A stretch of 64,000 bases of DNA from an uncultured Prevotella sp. (GTDB lineage Bacteria; Bacteroidota; Bacteroidia; Bacteroidales; Bacteroidaceae). Every line of letters starts with the position of its first letter. Position 1 is the stretch's first letter. The notes under the pieces are model-generated. The model was given only the letters and a program-made list of their open reading frames with translations, did no database searches and was not told the DNA's origin. Shown here piece by piece: positions 51,426 through 59,733 of the stretch. Location of the stretch: NCBI GenBank assembly GCA_900314935.1, contig OMXE01000002.1:92263-156262 (forward strand), read 5' to 3'. Made by a program: the position numbers and the translations under genes.

Positions 51426-53627
51426 ATGAACAAGAAAACTGTTATTTCCATGGTCGTCCTGACCATGATGAGCGCACTCCCCACATGGGCTTGGAAGGGC
51501 GACATTGTCGTCAGCACCCCCAAAACCTCATTGGTTCTCCATGCCAACGAAGGTGGTTCGCTGCGTTTCTCCTATTTTGGTGAGAAGCTAACATCGAACG
51601 AGATCAGTCAGCTAAAGGGTACCAGCATGGACCTGAACCAAGCGGCCTACCCCGCCTTCGGTCAGCACGACATGCTCGACCTGCCCGCCATTCAGGTGCT
51701 GCATGCCGACGGACAATGGACCCTCTACCCCACTGTCGATGATGTAACGACGCAGACAGAGGGTAACGCCACCGTCACCACCATCACCATGACCGACAAG
51801 CAGTATCCCGTCACGCTGAAGGTGTTCTACAAAGCCTACAGCACCGTGGATATGATTGAGACATGGACCGAGATTACGCACCGTGAGAAGAAAGCCATCA
51901 CCCTGAAACGCTACGACTCCGGTCATCTGGCCATTCCACAGGGTAACCTCTATATGATTCACATGCATGGCAACTGGAACTCTGAGACCTACCCCACCTG
52001 CGAGCCCATCAACCCCGGACTGAAGGTGATACGCAATACCGACGGTGTTCGCAATGCCCATAACGATGCGCCTGAGATGATGCTCTCGCTCGACGGGAAG
52101 CCGCAGGAGAACAAGGGGCGTGTCATCGGTGCCGCCCTCTGCTGGAGCGGAAACTATGAGCTGCGTGTGAACAACTCCAGCGATAACCGCTACGCGCATT
52201 TCTATGCAGGCATCGCCCCGCAGACCACCGAGTATATCCTCGAACCCAAAGAGGTGTTCACCACCCCTAAGCTCGCCTTCACCCTCTCTAACGAGGGCAT
52301 GAGCGGCGTTTCCCGTAACTTCCACCGCTGGGCCCGCTATGAGGGTTGGCTCCATCAGGGCGACCAAACGCGTAAGATCTTGCTGAACTCATGGGAAGGG
52401 GTGTACTTCGACATCAACGAGGAGGGAATGTTCCAGATGATGGAGGATATCAAGAGCATGGGCGGCGAGCTCTTCGTCATGGACGATGGCTGGTTCGGCG
52501 ATAAATACCAGCGTAACGACGATGTGACCACCTTGGGCGACTGGATGGTCGATAAGAAGAAACTGCCCAACGGGGTGGCCTCACTGGTAAGGAAAGCCAA
52601 GAGCTTGGGCATCGAGTTCGGTATCTGGATAGAGCCCGAGAGCTCCAACACCAAGAGCGAGTTCTTTGAGAAACATCCCGACTGGGTGCTGCAGGAGAAG
52701 AACCGCGACCTGAAGCTGGGACGCGGAGGCACACAGATGCTGCTCGACCTCTGTAACCCGAAGGTGCAGGACTTTGTCTTCAGGGTGGTTGACGACCTGA
52801 TGACCGAGAACCCTGAGATCTACTACATCAAATGGGATGCGAACTGCGCCCTGCAGAACTTCGGCAGTAACTACCTGCCCGCCAACAAACAGAGTCATCT
52901 GTACATCGAGTACCACCGCGGCCTCATCAAGACCTTACAGCGCATCCGCGCCAAATATCCCAAGCTGGTCATCCAATGCTGCTCCAGCGGTGGCGGCAGG
53001 GTGAACTACGGTCTGCTGCCCTACTTCGAGGAGTTCTGGACCAGCGATAACAACGATCCCTACCAGCGTGTGTTCATCCAGTGGGGAACCAGCTATTTCT
53101 TCCCCTCCAACGCCATGGCACAGCACATCGCCCACTCTCCCTATTGGAACACCGGGCGCACCACACCTATCAAGTACCGCACCGATGTGGCCATGTCAGG
53201 ACGACTGGGTATGGAGCTGCAGCCGCGGAAGATGACTGATGAGGAACGTGAGCAGAGTCGTCGCGCCATCAACGACTACAAGCCGCTGCGCGAGCTCATC
53301 CAGTTGGGTAACCTCTACCGTCTCATCTCCCCCTACGACAACGAAGGTATTGCCTCGCTGATGTACACCAACGATGCCAAGTCGAAGGCCGTGCTCTTTG
53401 CCTATCGCGTACAATACTTATATAATATGAAAACGCCGCGCATCCATCTGGCTGGTCTTGACGCCACCAAGAACTATCGGTTGCGCGAGCTCAATGTGAA
53501 GGTAGGCAGCGAGCCCTCACCCCTCAACAACAAGGTGTTCAGCGGTAAGCTCCTCATGGAGCAAGGACTATACCTCCCCTTGCTGAAAGACTATAACAGC
53601 TGTGTGTTCGAACTCACTGCTGAATAA
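51426..53627 (+). CDS. Secreted alpha-galactosidase, GH36
   Basis: The 733-residue protein has a signal peptide (1-22) and the GH36 fold: FVMDDGWFGDKYQRNDD, GIWIEPESSN, catalytic nucleophile Asp in YYIKWDANC, acid/base Asp in FWTSDNNDP, and CCSSGGGRVNYGL. GH36 removes alpha-galactosyl residues from raffinose-type sugars or galactomannan. No SusCD pair is nearby. Confidence 0.94.
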   Translation: MNKKTVISMVVLTMMSALPTWAWKGDIVVSTPKTSLVLHANEGGSLRFSYFGEKLTSNEISQLKGTSMDLNQAAYPAFGQHDMLDLPAIQVLHADGQWTLYPTVDDVTTQTEGNATVTTITMTDKQYPVTLKVFYKAYSTVDMIETWTEITHREKKAITLKRYDSGHLAIPQGNLYMIHMHGNWNSETYPTCEPINPGLKVIRNTDGVRNAHNDAPEMMLSLDGKPQENKGRVIGAALCWSGNYELRVNNSSDNRYAHFYAGIAPQTTEYILEPKEVFTTPKLAFTLSNEGMSGVSRNFHRWARYEGWLHQGDQTRKILLNSWEGVYFDINEEGMFQMMEDIKSMGGELFVMDDGWFGDKYQRNDDVTTLGDWMVDKKKLPNGVASLVRKAKSLGIEFGIWIEPESSNTKSEFFEKHPDWVLQEKNRDLKLGRGGTQMLLDLCNPKVQDFVFRVVDDLMTENPEIYYIKWDANCALQNFGSNYLPANKQSHLYIEYHRGLIKTLQRIRAKYPKLVIQCCSSGGGRVNYGLLPYFEEFWTSDNNDPYQRVFIQWGTSYFFPSNAMAQHIAHSPYWNTGRTTPIKYRTDVAMSGRLGMELQPRKMTDEEREQSRRAINDYKPLRELIQLGNLYRLISPYDNEGIASLMYTNDAKSKAVLFAYRVQYLYNMKTPRIHLAGLDATKNYRLRELNVKVGSEPSPLNNKVFSGKLLMEQGLYLPLLKDYNSCVFELTAE

Positions 53628-53634
53628 GAACAAC

Positions 53635-53662
53635 GAACCCCGCGATTCCACTCGCGGGGTTC
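53635..53662. terminator. Terminator between convergent genes
   Basis: GAACCCCGCGA pairs with TCGCGGGGTTC around a short loop; directly after the GH36 stop and before the DUF4251 stop. Confidence 0.88.
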
Positions 53663-53666
53663 TTCA

Positions 53667-54173
53667 TTATCTTTTCCTGTCAAACGTCATCTCTCCCATG
53701 AACGATATGGGGTCGCGGTTATACGAAGAGATGTCGAGTGTGGAACTACCGTTTTCAAACACCTCCAGGATATAACGGTACTCCTCCTCATCGTTGTACA
53801 CACCCATAATCACGCGGTACAAGCCTGCCTTTACCTGATAAGCCTCGTAGGCGGTGATACGACCGATGAAGTTCAGTCCTTTGCCACCACCATAGGGCAC
53901 CATTCTCACCTCACCGAAATACGGCAGATAAGAAACCACACTATCACCATAAAGCTCTAAGGAATAATCGCCGGTCAGGTGGCGACTCACTCCGCGGAAC
54001 GGATGCATCGACTTCATGCTTACCACAAACTGCCTGTTCTCGATGCCCTCTCTCACCTTCTGGCTCACCCATTGGCCATACTCCTCTTTCGTCACTTTCT
54101 GTCCATCGATGGTATAAGAAGCGCAGGATACCATCAACAAAGCCATGACAAATACTACAATAATCTTTTTCAT
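53667..54173 (-). CDS. DUF4251 lipoprotein
   Basis: The 168-residue product has a lipobox (LLMVSCAS, Cys17), an N-terminal helix and a beta-rich body (SLELYGDSVVSYLPYFG, GGGKGLNFIGRITAYE) that fits DUF4251, a Bacteroidales family of unknown role. The -7 box TATATTTG lies at 54209-54216. Confidence 0.82.
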   Translation of the reverse strand: MKKIIVVFVMALLMVSCASYTIDGQKVTKEEYGQWVSQKVREGIENRQFVVSMKSMHPFRGVSRHLTGDYSLELYGDSVVSYLPYFGEVRMVPYGGGKGLNFIGRITAYEAYQVKAGLYRVIMGVYNDEEEYRYILEVFENGSSTLDISSYNRDPISFMGEMTFDRKR

Positions 54174-54208
54174 ACGGTTAGTGTTTAATTAGGTTATCGT
54201 TTCGATGG

Positions 54209-54216
54209 CAAATATA
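54209..54216 (-). promoter_or_regulatory. -7 box of the DUF4251 gene
   Basis: Reverse-strand TATATTTG, 36 nt before the ATG. Confidence 0.55.
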
Positions 54217-54517
54217 ATAATTATCATTGAAACATCCAAGTAATTCTGAAAAAAGTTGATGGCATACTCACACAGATCTGTACCATCTCACAGAAATTTT
54301 TCTTTTATTATCCGCAATCCGAATGTTCGTTTTAGTCCGGAAAGAAATTAGAATAATTAGAATAATTATCCCAGAAATACTATTTGAACACTTTTAATCA
54401 ACTTTTCCGTTCTAAAAATATTGGTCGTTATTCATTCAAAAGATACTTTTCTTGCCACTTTCTTTCCTTTCAAAGAAACTTTTTTGAGTTTTTCTTTCTT
54501 TGAAAAGAAACTTTTTA
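54217..54517. other. AT-rich gene-free boundary
   Basis: No gene is seen. There are repeats of CTTTCTTTGAAAAGAAAC type near 54465-54510 and AGAATAATT repeats near 54350. It marks the step from core to AT-rich accessory DNA. Confidence 0.6.
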
Positions 54518-54525
54518 TATCTTTG
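54518..54525 (+). promoter_or_regulatory. -7 box of the AAA ATPase gene
   Basis: TATCTTTG, 20 nt before the ATG at 54546. Confidence 0.6.
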
Positions 54526-54545
54526 CACCGAGAATTTATAATGTA

Positions 54546-55748
54546 ATGGATATGGAAGCATTATTCTTGGCATATAGCCGCCGGTTAGAAGAGATTGATT
54601 GTAAATACCAGCGTTATCTATACTCACAGATAGAATGGAATGAACGCCTGATTGGTATCAAAGGAGCAAGAGGTGTTGGTAAAACCACGATGCTCCTTCA
54701 GCATATCAAGCTCACCTTTCCAGACTGGTCAAAGGCTTTCTATGTATCACTTGACCACATCTGGTTCAGTACACACACCCTTTTGGAACTCACGGAATAT
54801 CTATACACCCATGGCGTTACACATATCTTCCTTGATGAAGTACACCGTTATACCAACTGGATAAAAGAAATCAAAAACATCTACGATAGTTATCCTTCAC
54901 TTCATATAGTATTCACAGGTTCTTCCCTGCTTGAGCTTAATGGAGCAGAGGCCGACTTATCCCGTCGTCTCCGTACTTATCACCTCGAAGGACTTTCTTT
55001 CAGAGAATACCTTGCCATTAATGGTATAGTCACATTTGAACCACTATCACTCAATGACATTCTTACCCGTCACCAGCAGATAGCGACAGAAATTGCAGGC
55101 AAGCTGAAAGTACTGCCTCATTTTGAACGATATATTCAGCAGGGGTACTATCCATTCTTTCTTGAGACATCATCCACTGTCAGCTATTATGAGAGGATAC
55201 AGAGTATCGTCACAACAATCATAGAGAATGATATCCCCGCTGTTGAAAGCATAGAGTTTGAGACTCTTCAGAAAGCGAAGCGTCTATTGGTCCTTTTGGC
55301 TCAGATGAAGCCTTTTACACCGAACATCTCATCACTTTGCTCAGCTTTGGACACCACTCGAAATCAGCTCATTCGACTGCTGGCGCTACTCCATCGTGCA
55401 GCCCTTTTAAGACTGCTGTATGCAGACAGAAAAGATTTAAAATCATTAGGGAAACCCGAGAAGATTCTTTTCAACAATCCAAACATCATGCAGGCATTAG
55501 TCCAGCCTGCTGATACGGGCACAGTTCGCGAATCTCTATTTGCCGCTATGCTTGCACAGAGTCATAGCATCCAGTACCCCAAGCAGGGCGACCTGTCGGT
55601 TGAAGGCAAGTATTTGTTTGAGGTGGGAGGCAAGGGTAAAGGATTCTCCCAGATCAAGGATATTCCTGACAGTTATGTCATAGCTGATGAAATAGAAATC
55701 GGATATGGAAACAAGATCCCCCTATGGATGTTCGGACTGCTGTACTAA
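54546..55748 (+). CDS. AAA/DUF4143-type ATPase
   Basis: The 400-residue protein has a P-loop (GARGVGKTT, about 39-47), Walker B HIFLDEVHR (about 97-105), sensor FTGSSLLEL, and a C-terminal domain related to DUF4143 (LFNNPNIMQAL, then RESLFAAML and LFEVGGKGKGF). Families of this type occur widely in Bacteroidetes accessory DNA, and their role is not settled. An ATG at 54552 is possible. Confidence 0.85.
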   Translation: MDMEALFLAYSRRLEEIDCKYQRYLYSQIEWNERLIGIKGARGVGKTTMLLQHIKLTFPDWSKAFYVSLDHIWFSTHTLLELTEYLYTHGVTHIFLDEVHRYTNWIKEIKNIYDSYPSLHIVFTGSSLLELNGAEADLSRRLRTYHLEGLSFREYLAINGIVTFEPLSLNDILTRHQQIATEIAGKLKVLPHFERYIQQGYYPFFLETSSTVSYYERIQSIVTTIIENDIPAVESIEFETLQKAKRLLVLLAQMKPFTPNISSLCSALDTTRNQLIRLLALLHRAALLRLLYADRKDLKSLGKPEKILFNNPNIMQALVQPADTGTVRESLFAAMLAQSHSIQYPKQGDLSVEGKYLFEVGGKGKGFSQIKDIPDSYVIADEIEIGYGNKIPLWMFGLLY

Positions 55749-56057
55749 CATATATTATTCTGACCACGAACCTACCGGATTCCATGGATTGATGTTGAGG
55801 AAGTATGTCTGATTGGAAGGAACGTGAGAGCTTGCTCTCAAAGTTTCTAACAAGAAAACATACTTATCATCAAGATATTTTGTCCTTTTGTTCTTTGGTC
55901 TATAAAAAATATATGTTGGATTTCATCCTACCTTTTCTCGCCATGGCAAAGTCGAAGCAAGCTTCACTTTGCTCATCTGGCTTAATGAAAACGTTCTTTT
56001 GTTATTATGTCTAAAAAGTTCTTCTGTCAAAAATATAGGTGGAATGAAAAAAAGCAT
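55749..56057. repeat. Repeat-rich gap with one arm of a long inverted repeat
   Basis: No gene. 55935-56015 (from TTCTCGCCATGGCAAAGTCG on) is repeated, inverted, at 63779-63859. A partner of 55878-56030 lacking the inner part lies at 57141-57216. Units of GTTCTTTTGTTATTATGTCT type build the repeat. Confidence 0.88.
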
Positions 56058-56065
56058 TATCTTTG
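56058..56065 (+). promoter_or_regulatory. -7 box of the RhuM gene
   Basis: TATCTTTG, 19 nt before the ATG at 56085. It favours this start over one 78 nt upstream, which lies in the repeat. Confidence 0.6.
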
Positions 56066-56084
56066 TAGTCGAAAGAAAATAAGT

Positions 56085-57104
56085 ATGTCAAAAAGAAGAG
56101 AAATAAGAAATAGTACAGCTGAGTTCCTGATCTTTCAGATAGAAGGGAAGGAACAAGGAGTAGAAGTTTATTACAAGGATAAAACTGTATGGTGTACGCA
56201 GAAAGCTATGGCCATGCTGTTTGACTGCTCGACAGATAACATTGGTTTACATTTAAAGAACATATTTGCCAGTGGAGAGTTGAAAAAGGATTCAGTTACC
56301 GAGAAAATCTCGGCAACTGCATCAGACGGAAAGAACTACATGACACAGTTCTACAACCTCGATGCTGTTATCAGCGTAGGCTATCGCGTGAATTCTATCC
56401 GTGCTACGCAGTTCCGCCAATGGGCTACGAGTGTATTACGTGATTATGCTATTCGTGGTTATGTGCTTGACAGAAAGCGCATGGAGAATGGTACATTCCT
56501 GGATGAGGACTACTTCGAGCATCTGTTAGCAGAGATCAGGGAAATACGCCTGTCCGAGCGCCGCTTCTATCAGAAACTGACAGATATATATGCTACAGCC
56601 GTAGACTATAATCGTGATGCTCCTACCACTAAGATGTTCTTTAAGATGATGCAGAATAAAATGCACTATGCAGTTCATGGACATACGGCTGCAGGACTAA
56701 TAGTGGAGCGTGCTGATGCGGAACAGGAACATATGGGGTTGACTTCATGGGAGAATGCGCCTGACGGCAAGATTGTGAAGACGGATGTGTCGATAGCCAA
56801 GAACTATCTGAAGCAAGTGGAACTGGCAGACATGGGCCAACTTGTGAATGGTGTGCTCGAATTAGCAGAACGCATGGCCAAACGTCATATCCCCATGACA
56901 ATGGAGGACTGGGCCAAACAGATAGATGCGATTTTGGCAGCTGGTGGTAATAAAGTACTGCAGAATACAGGTAAAGTGACTGCAGAAGAGGCCAAGGAAC
57001 ATGCCGAGACGGAATTTGAGAAATACCGCATTATCCAAGATCGTTTATTCCAAAGCGACTTTGACAAATTCTTAGGCGAACTGCCGTTTATTGATAACAA
57101 GTAG
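56085..57104 (+). CDS. RhuM family protein
   Basis: The 339-residue protein matches the virulence-associated RhuM family (PF13310). It begins with a KilA-N/Bro-like DNA-binding part (WCTQKAMAMLFDCSTDNIGLH, then ISVGYRVNSIRATQFRQWAT) and ends in a helical domain. RhuM is common in genomic islands and near restriction or toxin genes; its exact role is unsettled. It is flanked on both sides by copies of the GTTCTTTTG-type repeat. Confidence 0.88.
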   Translation: MSKRREIRNSTAEFLIFQIEGKEQGVEVYYKDKTVWCTQKAMAMLFDCSTDNIGLHLKNIFASGELKKDSVTEKISATASDGKNYMTQFYNLDAVISVGYRVNSIRATQFRQWATSVLRDYAIRGYVLDRKRMENGTFLDEDYFEHLLAEIREIRLSERRFYQKLTDIYATAVDYNRDAPTTKMFFKMMQNKMHYAVHGHTAAGLIVERADAEQEHMGLTSWENAPDGKIVKTDVSIAKNYLKQVELADMGQLVNGVLELAERMAKRHIPMTMEDWAKQIDAILAAGGNKVLQNTGKVTAEEAKEHAETEFEKYRIIQDRLFQSDFDKFLGELPFIDNK

Positions 57105-57140
57105 AGCTTCATACATTAAAGATTAAACATTAAACATTAA

Positions 57141-57216
57141 ATTTTGTCCTTTTGTTCTTTGGTCTAAAAAATATATGTTCTTATGTTATTATGTCTAAAA
57201 CGTTCTTCTGTCTAAC
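57141..57216. repeat. Third copy of the RhuM-flanking repeat (short)
   Basis: ATTTTGTCCTTTTGTTCTTT at the start and GTTCTTCTGTCTAA at the end match the ends of the repeat at 55878-56030; about 80 bp in the middle is missing. The repeat and the one upstream are in direct orientation around rhuM. Confidence 0.8.
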
Positions 57217-57328
57217 CTTGGTTCAAAGGTACGAAATAATATTGAGCCCACCAAAAATCGACCCCTCATAGCGTGCAAAAATCTATTAACAAAGCACCAT
57301 CTTTCTGTTAAAAAACACTGAACGCCGT

Positions 57329-57451
57329 AAACGCTCCCAGTGATCAAGGCAAACGCTCCTGGCGTTTGACGTTCCCACTATCAGCGTTTGAGGCACTTTT
57401 TACCAGAAACTGCCATAGTTTCCAACGCAAACTGCCATAGTTTCACCTAGA
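57329..57451. repeat. 22-bp period array with inverted units
   Basis: AAACGCT at 57329 and 57351, GCGTTT at 57362 and 57384, then AAACTGCCATAGTTT at 57407 and 57429: steps of 22 bp. One unit (AAACGCTCCTGGCGTTT) is palindromic. The same phase is kept across both sequence types within 1 bp. Confidence 0.85.
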
Positions 57452-57780
57452 GAATGACGTACTCTCTCATAGAGAAGATGGCTAAAGGCACACAGATCAT
57501 GACCATCTTCACAGATTTCCGCATTTCCGTTTCTTTTCCGTTTCTTCTGTTGTAGAAAACGATAAAGGGTATTTGTGGGTTAGATCTACGGGATATGTAC
57601 GGGATATGTTTGAGCAACATATCCCGTTGGTCAAACCCTTTACACATCGGCATTTCAAGAGTTTTACGGGAAATGTTGCGGGAAAAGAGACTCTTTTGTA
57701 TGAATTCAAAGGGTGATTTAATAATAACAATGGGGTAAAACCATAAGGAACAAGGGAACAAACCACCGCTTTTCCATCGT
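57452..57780. other. Gene-free stretch between two 22-bp arrays
   Basis: No reading frame on either strand looks like a known protein. The plus strand has GGGATATGTACGGGATATGT (direct repeat) facing ACATATCCCG (inverted). It may be a decayed gene. Confidence 0.45.
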
Positions 57781-57782
57781 TC

Positions 57783-57848
57783 GCCTATGCCCAAACGATC
57801 GTGCGCCTATACGCAAACGATCTGTCGCCTATACCCAAATTGAAACGG
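57783..57848. repeat. 22-bp period array, 3 units
   Basis: GCCTAT(G/A)C(C/G)CAAACGATC starts at 57783 and 57805, and a third unit (GCCTATACCCAAA) at 57827. Exact 22-bp steps. Confidence 0.85.
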
Positions 57849-57851
57849 CAT

Positions 57852-58070
57852 TTTATATTTATTATACCCATCCTGCTGGATGTACCGATGTTCCAAGGCA
57901 TCCGCATCCATTCAGGCAACACCGTTGAAGACACAGAGGGCTGCATCCTTCTGGGGGAGAACCAGTCAAAAGGCATGGTATTCAAATCCCGCTACTGGGT
58001 GGCTCAGCTGATGAATCTGATTGATGACGCCAAGGTTAGGGGTGAAAGGGTATGGATCAACATTGAATAA
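57852..58070 (+). pseudogene. DUF5675 fragment (phage-lysis-like), N-terminus lost
   Basis: The frame reads [20 protein letters not shown], then [12 protein letters not shown] and GERVWINI: the C-terminal half of DUF5675 proteins, which are found with phage and mobile-element genes. The usual first half is missing, replaced by the 22-bp array, so the array joins directly to the gene remnant. The stop is followed by a hairpin terminator. Confidence 0.72.
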
Positions 58071-58078
58071 CGCAAAGA

Positions 58079-58102
58079 GAGAGCTGGCAAACGCCGGCTC
58101 TC
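58079..58102 (+). terminator. Terminator of the DUF5675 fragment
   Basis: GAGAGCTGGC pairs with GCCGGCTCTC (one G-T) with a 4-nt loop, then CTTT. Confidence 0.7.
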
Positions 58103-58218
58103 CTTTCTCCCTTATTTGTTACTTTTCTTTGTGTATTAACAGTTATTACCCGTATTTAAGCATGTCCATATTTTCTGTTAAGATCTTTGGATTGTTTTTA
58201 ATACGAGTCACATTTTAT

Positions 58219-58226
58219 TAACTTTG
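58219..58226 (+). promoter_or_regulatory. -7 box of the frameshifted gene
   Basis: TAACTTTG, 28 nt before the ATG at 58255. Confidence 0.5.
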
Positions 58227-58254
58227 TAGCTGATTACAACTTAAACTTGTGAAA

Positions 58255-58484
58255 ATGGCTGACAGGAGCATTATCCAACTTCATATGCTGGCAACAGATA
58301 CTTTCGAGTTTTCGGTTCGCCAGCCGCCCTCTTCGACCGCTATACGGCAGAAGACTTACTAATTGCACAGAAATCGCTAAATAACTATTTCAGTAAATGT
58401 GGCGATGAGCCCAAGGTTTACCGTAATGCTGTATGTAAGATCCGCAAAGGTGTGCTAATTACCAAAGAGAGTAATAAGAGGTAG
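58255..58484 (+). pseudogene. Frameshifted small gene
   Basis: The ATG frame gives MADRSIIQLHMLATDTFEF, then leaves the sense frame. Moving to another frame at about 58312 restores a coherent sequence: VFGSPAALFDRYTAEDLL, KSLNNYFSKCGDEPKVYRNA and KIRKGVLITKESNKR to the stop at 58484. Together they make one protein of about 76 residues. The break lies in a GAGTTTTCGGTTCGCC stretch. It looks like a pseudogene; a programmed frameshift is less likely. The family is unknown to me. Confidence 0.65.
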
Positions 58485-58542
58485 GAAGAAAGAGAAACGT
58501 GAAGAGGGGGGGTAGGTTTCTGTCACGCTTGAAGGATATCGT

Positions 58543-58594
58543 GGAATTGCTATCTTTAGACCGTTGTACTAAAGATAGCAATTCCTTATCTTTG
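58543..58594 (+). promoter_or_regulatory. Perfect 17-bp palindromic operator and -7 box of the McrBC locus
   Basis: GGAATTGCTATCTTTAG (58543-58559) is exactly reverse-complementary to CTAAAGATAGCAATTCC (58569-58585), with a 9-nt spacer. TATCTTTG (58587-58594) follows 1 nt later, so the palindrome covers the -33 region. This is the layout of an autoregulated operator for an HTH controller. A degenerate right arm, CTAAAAAGATAGTA, lies before the second HTH gene at 59470. Confidence 0.8.
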
Positions 58595-58599
58595 TACCC

Positions 58600-58680
58600 A
58601 TGAAAACTGAAGGAAATATCGCCTTTGGCAAGCGCATAGCAGATTGGCGTAAGAATGCCGGTTTGTTTAACTGTTTATAA
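58600..58680 (+). pseudogene. Internally deleted copy of the HTH controller
   Basis: The 26-residue frame reads MKTEGNIAFGKRIADWRKNAG and then LFNCL. The first part matches residues 2-22 of the HTH protein at 59506 and the last part matches its C-terminal SELFNY. About 140 bp in between are gone. This short peptide has no HTH. It directly follows the palindromic operator and precedes the next gene by 7 nt. Confidence 0.8.
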
Positions 58681-58687
58681 ATTCATA

Positions 58688-59458
58688 ATGGATTATGCAG
58701 TAATTACCGATAATGGTGGAGGTAAAGACCAGATCTATCATGATGTAGAGGGACAGATCTACACATTTCCACCTATGTACAGGTCGAAACTTCTTCCTGG
58801 CACACAAGTCGTATACCACCGTAACAAGAAGACATCAACAAGTCCCAATATTCCAACACGAATGTCAGATGAGTCACATTATTTTGGTGTTGCGGAAATA
58901 GGTAAAGTAAAAGCGACCAATGACGGGAATCTTCGTGCAACTATTGTGAATTTTCGCCGTTTCAAATACCCCGTTGAGATTCATAAAACAGGCGGTGATT
59001 ACTATGAAGTGAATCCTTTCTGGCAGCAAGGTGTAAGGGCTACAAATAAAGAAGTTTATAATAGTATTGTAGCAGCAAGTCAGTTCCCTCCAGTACCTCA
59101 ATATCGTAAGACATCTGGTGTGAAGACCACAACATCGTTAGAGGTAGGAATTGCGAGTAATCCATTCTGTCAGAAAAAATATCAAGTTGTAACTGGTCAT
59201 AAGGGTTACTATCTGAAGAATTTGGCTGATGGTGTCTATTATGAATTGGGAAAAGTTAATTCGTTTGATTATAAGAAAGGGAAATTAAAAGTTCTTACAA
59301 AGAAAGCAGAGCCCATTCATGAAAAGTTGAGTTTTCTGATTCGGCATGAATGTCAGCGAACTGTCGATATTGGTATCTTTGATCAGATTACTAATGGGTT
59401 ACATTTCACAGGTAAAATTGACGAAAAAGATATAAGTATCAATCTTCTTACATAATTA
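58688..59458 (+). CDS. Uncharacterised protein, possible EVE/PUA-like modified-base reader
   Basis: The 256-residue product begins MDYAVITDNGGGKDQIYHD. The pattern YTFPPMYRSKLLPGTQVVYH, RMSDESHYFGVAEIGKV and ATIVNFRRFKYPV (residues 22-95) looks like the PUA/EVE-like domains that sense modified bases and are often next to McrBC or HNH nucleases. The C-terminal half (about 130-256) repeats a related beta pattern. The start at 58688 follows the operator promoter; an upstream ATG (58655) lies in the HTH remnant. Function is inference from context and pattern. Confidence 0.7.
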
Positions 59459-59505
59459 TTTTCAAAGAACTAAAAAGATAGTAGGTTAATTAGTTATAAT
59501 CTTGA

Positions 59506-59721
59506 ATGATGAAAACAACAGAAAATATCGCCTTTGGCAAACGTGTTGCAGAATTGCGTAAGAATGCAGGTTATTCTCAGGAACAATTTGCATTCATGTG
59601 TAATGTTGACAGAACCTATATTGGCACTATTGAGCGTGGAGAAAAGAGCCCTACGCTGAATACCATAGTCAAGATTGCCAAAGCCTTAGAGATTTCGAAA
59701 AGCGAATTGTTTAACTACTAA
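59506..59721 (+). CDS. Cro/C1-type HTH controller
   Basis: The 71-residue protein is a compact HTH_XRE regulator: FGKRVAELRKNAGYSQEQFA, DRTYIGTIERGEKSPTLNTI, as in restriction controller (C) proteins. It lies 48 nt after the reader-like gene and 12 nt before the McrB gene. The half-operator at 59470 suggests self-control. The ATG at 59509 is equally possible. Confidence 0.85.
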   Translation: MMKTTENIAFGKRVAELRKNAGYSQEQFAFMCNVDRTYIGTIERGEKSPTLNTIVKIAKALEISKSELFNY

Positions 59722-59733
59722 TAATATAATCAT

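Noticed and set aside
57447-57794. 115-codon minus-strand frame between the 22-bp arrays
   Set aside because: It starts in one array, shows no known domain and has no promoter.
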